A DNA stretch of 64,000 nucleotides from Microlunatus soli (lineage in GTDB: Bacteria; Actinomycetota; Actinomycetes; Propionibacteriales; Propionibacteriaceae): assembly GCF_900105385.1 (NCBI RefSeq), contig NZ_LT629772.1, forward strand, positions 1,550,001 to 1,614,000, read 5' to 3'. A program made the translations under genes and the position numbers. Under the pieces are notes generated by a model that worked only from the letters and a program-made list of their open reading frames with translations, was not told the DNA's origin and did no database searches. Of this stretch, positions 56,601 through 63,670 are shown in pieces. Every line of letters begins with the position of its first letter. The stretch's first letter is position 1.

Positions 56601-56624
56601 GTGTCGGGCACTCATGGACGTCAT
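53622..56624 (-). CDS. Large ATP-binding LuxR family regulator (LAL type)
   Basis: A 1000-aa STAND-type regulator. Walker A is GGEAGVGKTSL (about 71-81), Walker B LLIVIEDLHWADD. A long TPR-like helical region with many Ala/Leu-rich pairs follows. The C-terminal HTH is LTPREQEVLTLVADGLSNRQIGQQ, then TKTASVHVSNILAKLGV. The ATG at 56624 lies four bases after the stop of a small upstream gene; ATG 56615 is an alternative. Such regulators often control catabolic genes after binding an inducer; the neighbouring beta-galactosidase is a candidate target. Confidence 0.93.
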   Translation of the reverse strand: MTSMSARHVVVSDAAGHPPVGRGDDDHVAFADRASGLSDATSIVGRMPELERLHGIRDAAFDGGFGCALVGGEAGVGKTSLVNAAAAIADRDVAGLTIARGECVPLGGEGLPYAPVVGLLHDLAHRFTEATLLEWAGAGAAELCWLIPEFGDPQEPVDAGGAQTRLRLFETIAGLIEEAARRAPLLIVIEDLHWADDSSRHLIEFLLRAIGPVPVMLILTYRTDELTRRHPLRPFLAELGRLPVVTRVEVGPLGAAEVEQLITSGSAALGVADEQRSLIKRVVRASGGIPYFAVELARASSSVGSDLPETLRDTLLLRVSRVGEECQRLLRLLAIGGNRVEHDLIAAVAELPAGELESTLREAVEANLLIPDSSGYAFRHALMREVLDDDLLPGERTRMHRAYAPSLEGMSVGPTLPESVRAVELARHWYAARDNAEALRWSVAAARLQRYGFSEALRLYERALELHEVVPDADRIAAPLLTLLDEAASSAADAGEPERALALLDEALRLTDEETDPLTAADRLSEKSRVLQNLMQPGALETVDRALSLVPREPPTRRLADVLTMRAARLLLLHKPASIEAAREAIVAARQVDAIGLEAHARNTLGSALIVLDVDPEQGWTELDQAGALSPVSDNVRLRHSINCSDTLYQTGRYRESFDVAVRARDVAGRLGQERRSGVMLAGNAAEAAMALGDWSRARELVEWALKLSPPGNHWVHQRRLLASILLWVDDDADAAAEILCEISAHSQLAATGPQYFAALQQSLAEVALANGDPVGAWDIERRTLDTLPWAELGHDLPALGVAAMAYGRADGRPADWAPWLRQRMIFRDTLPITRQWASYIEAELRASTQQWTSAIATMRAAAAPPHMIGYATLRSAASQLADGQHDEARRSAQVARELADRMGLRLLQRWVVEFCDAAFADDPKGVRSGDSPQPDVGGGLTPREQEVLTLVADGLSNRQIGQQLVISTKTASVHVSNILAKLGVGSRGEAAAVFRAGRP

Positions 56625-56628
56625 GGTG

Positions 56629-56937
56629 TCATGCCTTGTGGGTGGTGGCCCCTGTCTCGTCATGGCTGGTCTCACGACTCACGCCCTGCTGCGGGCCCGC
56701 ATCGATCGTCGTACCGGGCCTCGTCGCGCTCCGGCCACCGAACCGACGCACCAACAGCGTCCACCAGCTGGGCCGACCGTGGACGGCGTGCTCCAGACTG
56801 TCGATCTCGCGCTGATGAGCACGCTGCTGCCGACGCAACTTCTTCGCCTCGTTTGCCAGCCGGTCCTCCGCCGCGCGGTCGCGCAGCTCCTGGGCTTCCT
56901 GCTTGACCACCGTTGTGTAGTAGATGTCGTTGATCAT
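56629..56937 (-). CDS. Small hypothetical protein, helical and charged
   Basis: A 102-aa product from an ATG at 56937 with an excellent ribosome site (GGAGGAGGCGAC). Residues 8-50 (EAQELRDRAAEDRLANEAKK, RRQQRAHQREIDSLE) are strongly helical and could form a coiled coil. The rest is polar and of low complexity. It resembles no family I recognise. It lies four bases upstream of the LuxR regulator start and is likely co-transcribed with it. Confidence 0.65.
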   Translation of the reverse strand: MINDIYYTTVVKQEAQELRDRAAEDRLANEAKKLRRQQRAHQREIDSLEHAVHGRPSWWTLLVRRFGGRSATRPGTTIDAGPQQGVSRETSHDETGATTHKA

Positions 56938-57118
56938 GTCGCCTCCTCCGGCTTCGGACCTGTTCGATCCGATGACACAATCCTCGTCCTGAGGCACGGG
57001 CGCCGACATCGGGCAACTGCCGTATCTTCTCCGCGCGATACCCGCCGGTAACGACTCAGACCGCGACTGAGGCGATGCCTAAGGTGCCTTAGAGCCACCT
57101 CATCGGGTCGCTGATCGC

Positions 57119-57141
57119 CTTAGCCTGGATCCAGGCTTAGG
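57119..57141. repeat. Fused arms of the ~160-bp element
   Basis: The palindrome AGCCTGGATCCAGGCT (57122-57137), flanked by TTAG/TTAGG, equals the outermost ends of R2 joined back-to-back without the core. It is upstream of the fructosamine-kinase-like gene. Confidence 0.55.
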
Positions 57142-57196
57142 AGCGGGTTTCGTTTCTGGTCCGTCCGGTCGAACCGCCGGCGACGGATAAGGCAGC

Positions 57197-58084
57197 ATGG
57201 CCGTCATGGTGACCGAAGACGACAGTCAGCGGCTCGCCGACCGGGTGGCCGAGCTGACCGGGACTCCTCTGGCGTCGATCCGTCCGCTCGGTGGTGCCGG
57301 GTTCGGGCGGGCCTATCGGGCGACGGCGGACGACGGCAGTGAGCTGTTCGTCAAGGCTACCGAGCCGCTGCCGGGTGCCTTCGATCATGAAGCGTACGGT
57401 TTGCGTCGACTCGGAGCCGTTGCCGGCGGAGCCAGGACCGCAGCGGTCGTTGCCGCCGACGACGGACTCCTGATCCTGGAATGGGTCGACCAGGCACCGG
57501 CCGGCCATGCCGCAGCGGCGGACTTCGGGCGCCGGCTGGCCGTCACCCACGCCGCGGCCGCCACTGGATTCGGTCGCGACACCGACAGCGTGATCGCCTC
57601 CGAGCCGCTGCCCGCCGGCAACGGGTACGACAACTGGCCGGACTTCTATGCAGCGGCCCGACTCACGCCGTTCCTGGAGCGTGCCGTCGCGCGCGGTCGT
57701 CTCGACGATCGCGACCGGCGATCGCTGCAGCAGGTGATCGACAAGCTGCCGAGCCTGGCCGGCGCGGCGGAGCCGCCGGCCCTGCTGCACGGCGACCTGT
57801 GGTCGGGCAATGTGCTGTGGACCACCGACGAGGCGGTGTTGATCGACCCGGCCTGTTACGGCGGTCATCGGGAGACCGACCTGGCGATGCTTCCCCTCTT
57901 CGGACTCCCCCAACTCGACGTGGTGCTGGCCTCCTATCAGCAGCAGGCACCATTGGCCGACGGTTGGCAGCAGCGGATCGCCGTGCACCAACTGTTCCCG
58001 CTGCTGGTCCACGCGGTGATCTTCGGCGGCTCCTACGGCGCCGCTGTCGGCGATACTGCACGGGCCTGTCTGCGGTCGAGCTGA
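57197..58084 (+). CDS. Fructosamine kinase/ketosamine-3-kinase family protein
   Basis: A 295-aa small-molecule kinase of the FN3K/aminoglycoside phosphotransferase fold. The Gly loop is RPLGGAGFGRAYRATADDG, the ATP-binding Lys is in ELFVKATE, the catalytic loop is LLHGDLWSGNVLW and the Mg motif LIDPACYGGHRETDLAM, all typical of FN3K proteins that phosphorylate glycated amines. The ATG at 57197 has a short AAGG upstream. Role likely protein or sugar-amine deglycation, not drug resistance. Confidence 0.9.
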   Translation: MAVMVTEDDSQRLADRVAELTGTPLASIRPLGGAGFGRAYRATADDGSELFVKATEPLPGAFDHEAYGLRRLGAVAGGARTAAVVAADDGLLILEWVDQAPAGHAAAADFGRRLAVTHAAAATGFGRDTDSVIASEPLPAGNGYDNWPDFYAAARLTPFLERAVARGRLDDRDRRSLQQVIDKLPSLAGAAEPPALLHGDLWSGNVLWTTDEAVLIDPACYGGHRETDLAMLPLFGLPQLDVVLASYQQQAPLADGWQQRIAVHQLFPLLVHAVIFGGSYGAAVGDTARACLRSS

Positions 58085-58093
58085 CCTGAAGGC

Positions 58094-58112
58094 CCCTGAG
58101 CTTGGCGAAGGG
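58094..58112. repeat. REP-like repeat, single copy
   Basis: CCCTGAGCTTGGCGAAGGG, a one-base variant of the CTTCGACAAGCTCAGG repeat, between convergent genes. Confidence 0.6.
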
Positions 58113-58138
58113 CATCCGCCCGGAGCTTCGGACCCAGG

Positions 58139-58486
58139 TCAACCGAGCAGCAGCACACCACAGGCGATGATCACAAGGCCGTTGACTGTTGAGCCGGCGA
58201 TCGAGACGGCGCGGCGGCGCCCCGCCAGCAACCAGGGGAGCTGATGCCAGCGGCGGACCACCAGGGCCGCTGTCCCGGCGATGATCATGATCGGCAGCAA
58301 CCAGAGCAGCGGCGGAATCACCGACCAGGTCAACAACAGTTTGGCGATCACCATGGTCAGGGCTATCTCGCCGGCGGCGACCAGCCAGCCCAGTCTGCTC
58401 TGCCGGCCGGTGCCGGTAGCAGCCTGCCAGCATCGGTAGCCCAATGCGGCAAGGACCAACAGCCCCAGGATCAGGTCGATGATCAT
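58139..58486 (-). CDS. Small four-helix membrane protein
   Basis: A 115-aa hydrophobic protein with helices at about 2-18, 34-55, 58-78 and 96-114 (IIDLILGLLVLAALGY; GEIALTMVIAKLLLTW; PPLLWLLPIMIIAGTAALVV; STVNGLVIIACGVLLLG). No family recognised. Its ATG overlaps the serine hydrolase stop (ATGA), so it is the last gene of a three-gene operon with an ArsR-like regulator and the hydrolase. Confidence 0.75.
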   Translation of the reverse strand: MIIDLILGLLVLAALGYRCWQAATGTGRQSRLGWLVAAGEIALTMVIAKLLLTWSVIPPLLWLLPIMIIAGTAALVVRRWHQLPWLLAGRRRAVSIAGSTVNGLVIIACGVLLLG

Positions 58487-59535
58487 GACGATTCCTCCAG
58501 CAGTCCGACCGCGAGATCATCGACCGACGTCGCCGTGTTGTTGAGTACGACGACCGCCCGGCCCGCGTCACGATCGAACCCGACGAAGCTGGTGAAGCCG
58601 CCGGTCCCTCCGTTGTGCCAGGTGATCGTTCCGCCGCCGACGGTCGTGGTGGTCATCCAGGCGTAGCCGATCCGTTGTTTCCCCGCTGGTGCGATCGGGC
58701 GAAGCGCGTCGGCGCCAGGAGCACTGCCGTCGGCCTGGGCGCGGATGTAGGTGATCATGTCCGGCAGCGTGGAGCGCAACCCGCCGGCACCGCTGTAGGC
58801 ACCCATCACCCAGTTGGCCGACGGACGCCCCGAAGCGGTGTAGCCGATGTGCGGATCATCGGCCGTACCCGGGCGGGTCGACCCCAGATGCAATGGGCCG
58901 GTGATCCGCTGCGACACCAGGCTCTGATAGTCGGTGTCAGCGGCAGCGGCCAGCGCTGCGCCAAGCAGCGACATGCCGAAATTCGAGTACAGGTAGCGTT
59001 TCTCCCCGACCGACGCCCTCCGTGCCTCCTCGATCAAGGTCGCAGGATCTTGGGGGTAGGGGTCATCGGCCCGCAGCGCGCTGATCACGGTGCGCAGGGT
59101 GTTCAGCACACCTGTGGGCAGCCGCGGAAGTCCGCTGGACTGGGTGGCGAGCTGCCGCAGGGTGATGTCGCCGACCGGACCGTCGCCGACGTCGAGCAGC
59201 TCGGACAGCCGGGTGTCGTGACGTACCTCGCCGCGCTCGAGCGCGATCGCGAACAGCGATCCGGTGAAGGTCTTGGTGACCGACCCGATCTCGTAGCTGT
59301 CGTCTTCGTCCGCACCGAAGCGGGCAGTCCGGACCTGATCGTGGTCGATCACGGCGACGCTGAGACGATCATGCGGTCCGGGTCCGAGCCGCTGTCGGAC
59401 CTGATCGATCAGTCCTCGGTCTCCGGCGACCTGGGTCGACAGTTTCGGCGGACGAGGCATCGTCAGCACGCCAGAGCCGATGATCAGTGCCGCGACGACG
59501 ATCATGATCACTGTGCGAGTCGGCGGTCTTCTCAT
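58483..59535 (-). CDS. Exported serine hydrolase of the beta-lactamase/DD-peptidase family
   Basis: A 350-aa protein with an N-terminal membrane anchor (VIMIVVAALIIGSGVLTM). The catalytic SxxK is in YEIGSVTKTFTGSL, the YxN in RYLYSNFGMSLLG, and the third motif is HNGGTGGFTSFVG. This matches class C-like serine hydrolases (AmpC/esterase/DD-peptidase family); resistance to beta-lactams cannot be inferred. Coupled by ATGA overlaps to the genes on both sides. Confidence 0.92.
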   Translation of the reverse strand: MRRPPTRTVIMIVVAALIIGSGVLTMPRPPKLSTQVAGDRGLIDQVRQRLGPGPHDRLSVAVIDHDQVRTARFGADEDDSYEIGSVTKTFTGSLFAIALERGEVRHDTRLSELLDVGDGPVGDITLRQLATQSSGLPRLPTGVLNTLRTVISALRADDPYPQDPATLIEEARRASVGEKRYLYSNFGMSLLGAALAAAADTDYQSLVSQRITGPLHLGSTRPGTADDPHIGYTASGRPSANWVMGAYSGAGGLRSTLPDMITYIRAQADGSAPGADALRPIAPAGKQRIGYAWMTTTTVGGGTITWHNGGTGGFTSFVGFDRDAGRAVVVLNNTATSVDDLAVGLLEESS

Positions 59536-60119
59536 GTCATCCTCCTGGTCGCGCTGATGATCGCCAACAACGGCACCACCCGCGGAGCCGGCACGACATA
59601 GGTGCCGCGACCGGCGGTGGTCAACCAGCCGTGCGACGACAGCTGCCCGAGATGGTGGTAGAGCTGTCCGGTGCTGCCCATCCCGTCCATGGCGGACAGT
59701 TCGGCGACCGTGTGTGCTCCACCGAGCACGGCCTGCACCAGCGCCAGCCGGGTCGCGTGTCCGAGGGCAGCGAGATCTGCGGCGAACTCGGCCCAGTCCA
59801 GCGACATCAGCTGATCGGTGGTGGCCCCGATCTGCCAGTCGACCGGTCCGTCGGCGAGGGTCACCGAGCCGGCGAACGTGACCCCGCCGTTGCCACCGAT
59901 CCGGCTCCGCAGGCCGTCCAGCACCCAGAACACGTCCGCATCCCGGCCTGCCCTGCCCACAGTCGAATCGCCCACAGTCGAATCGCCCACGGCCGAGTCG
60001 CCCACGGTCGAATCGCCCGGGGCCGAGCGCTCCGACAGTGCCGGTCGCCGAACGGCCTCGAGTTCGGTCAGCCGGGCTTCGATCGCGCTCAACCGATCGG
60101 CAAGCTCTCCTTCATCCAT
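59532..60119 (-). CDS. ArsR-like winged-helix transcriptional regulator
   Basis: A 195-aa regulator. After a short coiled start (MDEGELADRLSAIEARLTEL) there is a linker of VGDST repeats, a middle region, and an HTH domain LAALGHATRLALVQAVLGG, TVAELSAMDGMGSTGQLYHH, GQLSSHGWLTTAGRGTY, close to ArsR-type helices. The ATG is at 60119. It heads the operon with the serine hydrolase and membrane protein and is divergent from the flavin monooxygenase gene. Confidence 0.85.
   Translation of the reverse strand: MDEGELADRLSAIEARLTELEAVRRPALSERSAPGDSTVGDSAVGDSTVGDSTVGRAGRDADVFWVLDGLRSRIGGNGGVTFAGSVTLADGPVDWQIGATTDQLMSLDWAEFAADLAALGHATRLALVQAVLGGAHTVAELSAMDGMGSTGQLYHHLGQLSSHGWLTTAGRGTYVVPAPRVVPLLAIISATRRMT
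59956..60015. repeat. 15-bp tandem repeat, four units, in the ArsR-like gene
   Basis: Four units of CCCACAGTCGAATCG (with small changes) encode the VGDST linker; a fifth degenerate unit follows. Confidence 0.85.
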
Positions 60120-60191
60120 ATATCCATAATTACGGAATTTCCGGAAAACGCAACTCCGGTTCTCCGGGAATAGACCCCGGTCCACCCCGGT

Positions 60192-60211
60192 TAGAGTAGA
60201 TGCAAACGCAT
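60192..60211 (+). promoter_or_regulatory. Possible -10 and MarR-type inverted repeat of the monooxygenase operon
   Basis: TAGAGT (60192-60197) is followed by ATGCAAACGCAT (60200-60211), an inverted repeat ATGC/GCAT that could be the operator of the MarR protein encoded in the operon. No -35 found. TTTCCGGAAA (60138-60147) is a second palindrome nearer the divergent ArsR-like gene. Confidence 0.4.
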
Positions 60212-60245
60212 GAACCCGCCGGAGCGGGAAGTCGAAGGAGAGACG

Positions 60246-61433
60246 ATGCAGTTCGGAATCATGTCGGTCAGCGACATCACGCGGGACCCGGTCTCGGGGA
60301 TCACACCGAGCGAGGCGGAGCGGATCGACGCCGTCGTCAAGATCGCCCAGAAGACCGAGGAGGTCGGGATGGACGTGTTCGCCATCGGCGAGCACCACAA
60401 CCCGCCCTTCTTTTCGTCGTCGCCGACCACGTTGCTGGCCAGCATCGCTGCGCTGACCAAGCGGCTGATCGTTTCCACCTCGACGACGTTGATCACCACC
60501 AACGATCCGGTTCGCATCGCCGAGGAGTACGCGATGCTGCAGCACCTGGCCAAGGGCCGGATGGACCTGATGCTCGGGCGCGGTAACACAGCGCCGGTCT
60601 ACCCCTGGTTCGGCGCCGACATCCGACAGGGTCTGCCGCTGGCGTTGGAGAACTACAACCTGCTGCATCGGCTGTGGCGCGAGGATGTCGTGGATTGGGA
60701 GGGACAGTTCCGGACGGCTCTGCAGGGCTTCACCTCCACCCCTCGGCCGCTGGACGACGTACCTCCGTTCGTCTGGCACGGCTCGATCCGGACCCCGGAG
60801 ATCGCCGAACAGGCCGCGTTCTACGGCAACGGCTTCTTCGCCAACCACATCTTCTGGCCGACCTCGCATTCGCTGCGCTTGATCAACTTCTACCGGCAGC
60901 GGTTCGAGCACTACGGTCATGGGACGCAGAAGCAAGCGGTCGTCGGGTTGGGTGGTCAGGGTTACATCGCCAAGCGGTCGCAGGATGCCTACGCCGAGTT
61001 CCGGCCGTACTTCGATCAGGCGCCGGTCTACGGCAACGGACCCAGCCTGGAGGACTTCAGCCAGATGACTCCGATGGCCGTCGGCAGCCCGCAGGAGTTC
61101 ATCGAGAAGACGTTGACCTTCCACGACGCGTTCGGCGACTACCAGCGCCAGCTGTTCCTGATGGACCATGCCGGGTTGCCGCTGAAGACGGTGCTGAACC
61201 AGCTCGATCTGTTGGGTGAGGAAGTGATTCCGACGCTGCGCAAGGAGTTCGCGTCGCGGAAGGATCCGGAGTCGGCCGACGCCCCGACCCATGAGAGCCT
61301 GGTGCGTGCCAAGTACGGCGACGAGCCGGCCCGCCAGCCACGACCGAATGCCAACCGCGGCGACAACGTGACCGGTGATTCTCCCTACCAGGATAGCGAA
61401 AACGTTGCCGTCAGCTACCCCAGCCTCGTCTGA
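60246..61433 (+). CDS. LLM-class FMN-dependent luciferase-like monooxygenase (CE1758 type)
   Basis: A 395-aa flavin-dependent monooxygenase. The N-terminus QFGIMSVSDITRDP, the FMN-site segment FAIGEHHNPPFFSSSP, LGRGNTAPVYPWFG and FVWHGSIRTPEIAEQAAFYG follow the CE1758 family described from Corynebacterium. The ATG at 60246 has GGAG at 5 nt. It is followed by a MarR regulator and an FMN reductase of the matching CE1759 type, so reduced FMN is supplied by the third gene. Confidence 0.92.
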   Translation: MQFGIMSVSDITRDPVSGITPSEAERIDAVVKIAQKTEEVGMDVFAIGEHHNPPFFSSSPTTLLASIAALTKRLIVSTSTTLITTNDPVRIAEEYAMLQHLAKGRMDLMLGRGNTAPVYPWFGADIRQGLPLALENYNLLHRLWREDVVDWEGQFRTALQGFTSTPRPLDDVPPFVWHGSIRTPEIAEQAAFYGNGFFANHIFWPTSHSLRLINFYRQRFEHYGHGTQKQAVVGLGGQGYIAKRSQDAYAEFRPYFDQAPVYGNGPSLEDFSQMTPMAVGSPQEFIEKTLTFHDAFGDYQRQLFLMDHAGLPLKTVLNQLDLLGEEVIPTLRKEFASRKDPESADAPTHESLVRAKYGDEPARQPRPNANRGDNVTGDSPYQDSENVAVSYPSLV

Positions 61434-61461
61434 GGCGCCGGAGTCAGGGTCTGAGTCGATC

Positions 61462-61968
61462 ATGGAACGAACCACCAGCAGGCTGGCCAACGATGCCTGG
61501 GAGTCGCTGCTCACCGCGCACGCGACGATGATGAAGAGATTCACCGCCCAGGACATCTGGCATCCGGTCACGATCCGGGAGTACGACGTCCTCTACACAC
61601 TGTCCAAGTGCCCCGGACCGATCCGGCTGACCGAGCTCAACCGCAACGTCCTGCTCAGCCAGCCGGCGCTGTCCCGGATGGTCGACCGGCTGGTCGAGCG
61701 GGAGCTGGTGGCTCGGACCTCCGACCCCGACGACGGACGCGGCGTCCGGCTCTCGCTGACGCCGAGCGGACGGGACGCACAACGACGGGTCGGCGGCCAG
61801 CATGCGCTGGACGTCGCCCGGGCCGTCACGGATCGGTTGAACGAGGACGAACTGCGCCAGCTGGAGCGACTCTGCAACAAACTGGCCGGAACAGAGGACG
61901 TGACTGCCGATCCGAGCGACGACACGATCAACAACGAAGCGAACGAGAGCGAGGACGTGGCCGTATGA
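61462..61968 (+). CDS. MarR family transcriptional regulator
   Basis: A 168-aa winged-helix regulator. HTH: IRLTELNRNVLLSQPALSRM, then VDRLVERELVARTSDPDDGRGVRLSLT with the MarR wing. I choose the ATG at 61462 (MERTTSRL); frames starting earlier overlap the monooxygenase. Its stop overlaps the next start as ATGA. Probably senses the monooxygenase substrate or oxidative signals and controls the operon. Confidence 0.92.
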   Translation: MERTTSRLANDAWESLLTAHATMMKRFTAQDIWHPVTIREYDVLYTLSKCPGPIRLTELNRNVLLSQPALSRMVDRLVERELVARTSDPDDGRGVRLSLTPSGRDAQRRVGGQHALDVARAVTDRLNEDELRQLERLCNKLAGTEDVTADPSDDTINNEANESEDVAV

Positions 61969-62696
61969 ACAGCCCACTGAACGACAGCACACCGACCACC
62001 AACGGGGTCGCCGAGCAGACGGTCGGCTACCGGTTGGCCGTGGTCAGTGCCGGCACCAGCGATCCGTCCTCGACCAGGATGCTGGCCGACCGGATCGCCG
62101 ATCGGGTCCGCGGCCTGGCCGCCGACCGGGACGAGAAGGTGCTGGTCAGTGTCATCGATCTGCGGGAGCTGGCCACCGAGATCTCCACCGCCCTGGTGTC
62201 TCAGCTGATCGGACCGAAACTCACCCGGGCGATCGAGGTGCTCGGTGCGGCCGACGGGATCGTGGCCAGCGCGCCGGTCTACAAGGCTGCGCCCAGCGGG
62301 CTGTTCAGTTCGTTCTTCCACGTGCTGGACAACGACCTGTTGATCGGCAAGCCAGTGGTGCTGGCGGCGACTGCCGGTACGGCCCGGCACGCCCTGGTGA
62401 TCGATGATCAGATGCGGTCGCTGTTCGCCTACCTGCGGACCCTGACCGTACCGACCTCGGTCTTCGCAGCCAGCGAGGACTGGAACTCCGGCGACCTCGG
62501 CACTCGGATCGATCGGGCTGCCTTCGAGCTGCTGCTGTTGATCGAGAGCGGTTTTTCGCACAAGATCAAGAGCGACTCCTGGCAGCACTACCAACACGAG
62601 TACGGCAGTGCCGGCGGCACCGAGCTCGACATCGATCTCGGCACCGACCTGATGCAGCTGGCCACCGGCGGTTCGGCAGCCCGACCGCGGCGCTGA
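61965..62696 (+). CDS. NAD(P)H-dependent FMN reductase (CE1759 type)
   Basis: A 243-aa flavodoxin-fold reductase supplying reduced FMN to the luciferase-like monooxygenase. RLAVVSAGTSDPSSTRMLAD is the phosphate-binding loop, and VASAPVYKAAPSGLFSSFFH is typical of NADPH-dependent FMN reductases. An N-terminal tail of about 20 residues precedes the fold. Translationally coupled to the MarR gene. Confidence 0.92.
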   Translation: MNSPLNDSTPTTNGVAEQTVGYRLAVVSAGTSDPSSTRMLADRIADRVRGLAADRDEKVLVSVIDLRELATEISTALVSQLIGPKLTRAIEVLGAADGIVASAPVYKAAPSGLFSSFFHVLDNDLLIGKPVVLAATAGTARHALVIDDQMRSLFAYLRTLTVPTSVFAASEDWNSGDLGTRIDRAAFELLLLIESGFSHKIKSDSWQHYQHEYGSAGGTELDIDLGTDLMQLATGGSAARPRR

Positions 62697-63020
62697 CTCG
62701 ACACCGCGCTGCGGCTGTCGAAGGACTCGCCGACCGGAGCGACCCACGCCGGTCACGCGACAGTCCTTCGACAGGCTCGGAGCGGCCGATCGGACGAGCT
62801 CATCGGCGCACCGGGACATTCCAGCAGGAACGCCCGCGCCTTGGGCGCGACCACAATGGCGACCGGTTCGGACTGTGCCGGCCCCAGCAACCCGTCAGGT
62901 CGAACCGGGCGCGGATCCGATCGCCATGCCCACTGCTCCCCCGACCACGGGACGAGTGATGATCGCCCGGTCAAGCGTCGGCCGCGACGTCGTTGGTGCC
63001 GTTCGTGATCACGCCACAGT
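62697..63020. other. 324-bp convergent junction with REP-like repeats
   Basis: Holds two copies of the dispersed repeat in inverted orientation: GCGGCTGTCGAAGGA at 62711-62725 and TCCTTCGACAGGCTCGG at 62764-62780. The rest shows no credible gene. Confidence 0.65.
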
Positions 63021-63668
63021 TCAGTTCTTTGCGGCGCGGGCGTCGGCTGCGGACGGCCCGAAGTCGAGTCGCATCACGATCCGACGCTTTGACGGCTGGT
63101 GAACCTCCTGCAGCCCGGCTGCGCCGAACGTCGCCGGAGTGCCGACCCGCCGCTCGTAGCTCAACGCACCGTGGGTGATCGGGTACGCCTCAACTGCAGC
63201 GGCCCCGTTTTCGCGCGCGAAGTCGACAGCTGCGATCGCCATCCGTGTACTGATACCGCGCCCGCGATAGCCGGCTCGGGTGTACAGGCAGGTGATAGCC
63301 CACACCGACGGATCGGTCTTGTCCTCGTTACGGCCGTCCCACGGGACGCGATAAACGCGAAGCATTCCCGGATAGTTGGGTCGTGGTTCGACGGCGACCC
63401 ACGCGACCGGTTCTTCGTCGAGGTATCCGACCAGACCACTGGTGCTCCGCCCGTCGGGATGGCCGCAGCCGGTCTGTCTCAGATGTCTCTCCCGCAGCCC
63501 TTCTCCGCCGATGGCCCCGAGCGACTCCTTCTTTTCCAACTTGAACCATTGGCAGCGGCACCTCGACGCCGTTTCGCTGCCGTAGATCGTGTCCAGATCC
63601 ACGGCGGCTGCGTGGTTCGCCGGGACGATCCGCAGATTGTTGACTTCGTTGTCATTGCTGTCGGCCAT
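63021..63668 (-). CDS. GNAT family N-acetyltransferase
   Basis: A 215-aa acetyltransferase. The acetyl-CoA loop is in LYTRAGYRGRGISTRMAIAA (R-G-R-G-I), preceded by WVAVEPRPNYPGMLR and followed by AVEAYPI and GAAGLQEVHQPSKRRIVMRL, usual for GNAT proteins of unknown substrate. A Cys-containing stretch ASRCRCQWFKL near residue 38 resembles the start of related actinobacterial proteins. The ATG at 63668 lies 2 nt after the stop of the upstream DinB-like gene, so the two form an operon. Confidence 0.88.
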   Translation of the reverse strand: MADSNDNEVNNLRIVPANHAAAVDLDTIYGSETASRCRCQWFKLEKKESLGAIGGEGLRERHLRQTGCGHPDGRSTSGLVGYLDEEPVAWVAVEPRPNYPGMLRVYRVPWDGRNEDKTDPSVWAITCLYTRAGYRGRGISTRMAIAAVDFARENGAAAVEAYPITHGALSYERRVGTPATFGAAGLQEVHQPSKRRIVMRLDFGPSAADARAAKN

Positions 63669-63670
63669 GA

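Noticed and set aside
57197-58084. The FN3K-like gene as an aminoglycoside resistance gene
   Set aside because: The HGDLWSGN and Mg motifs fit fructosamine kinases, and there is no resistance context.
62753-62974. A 73-codon minus-strand open frame in the 62.7-63.0 kb gap
   Set aside because: No ribosome site and no recognisable domain; it overlaps a REP-like repeat.
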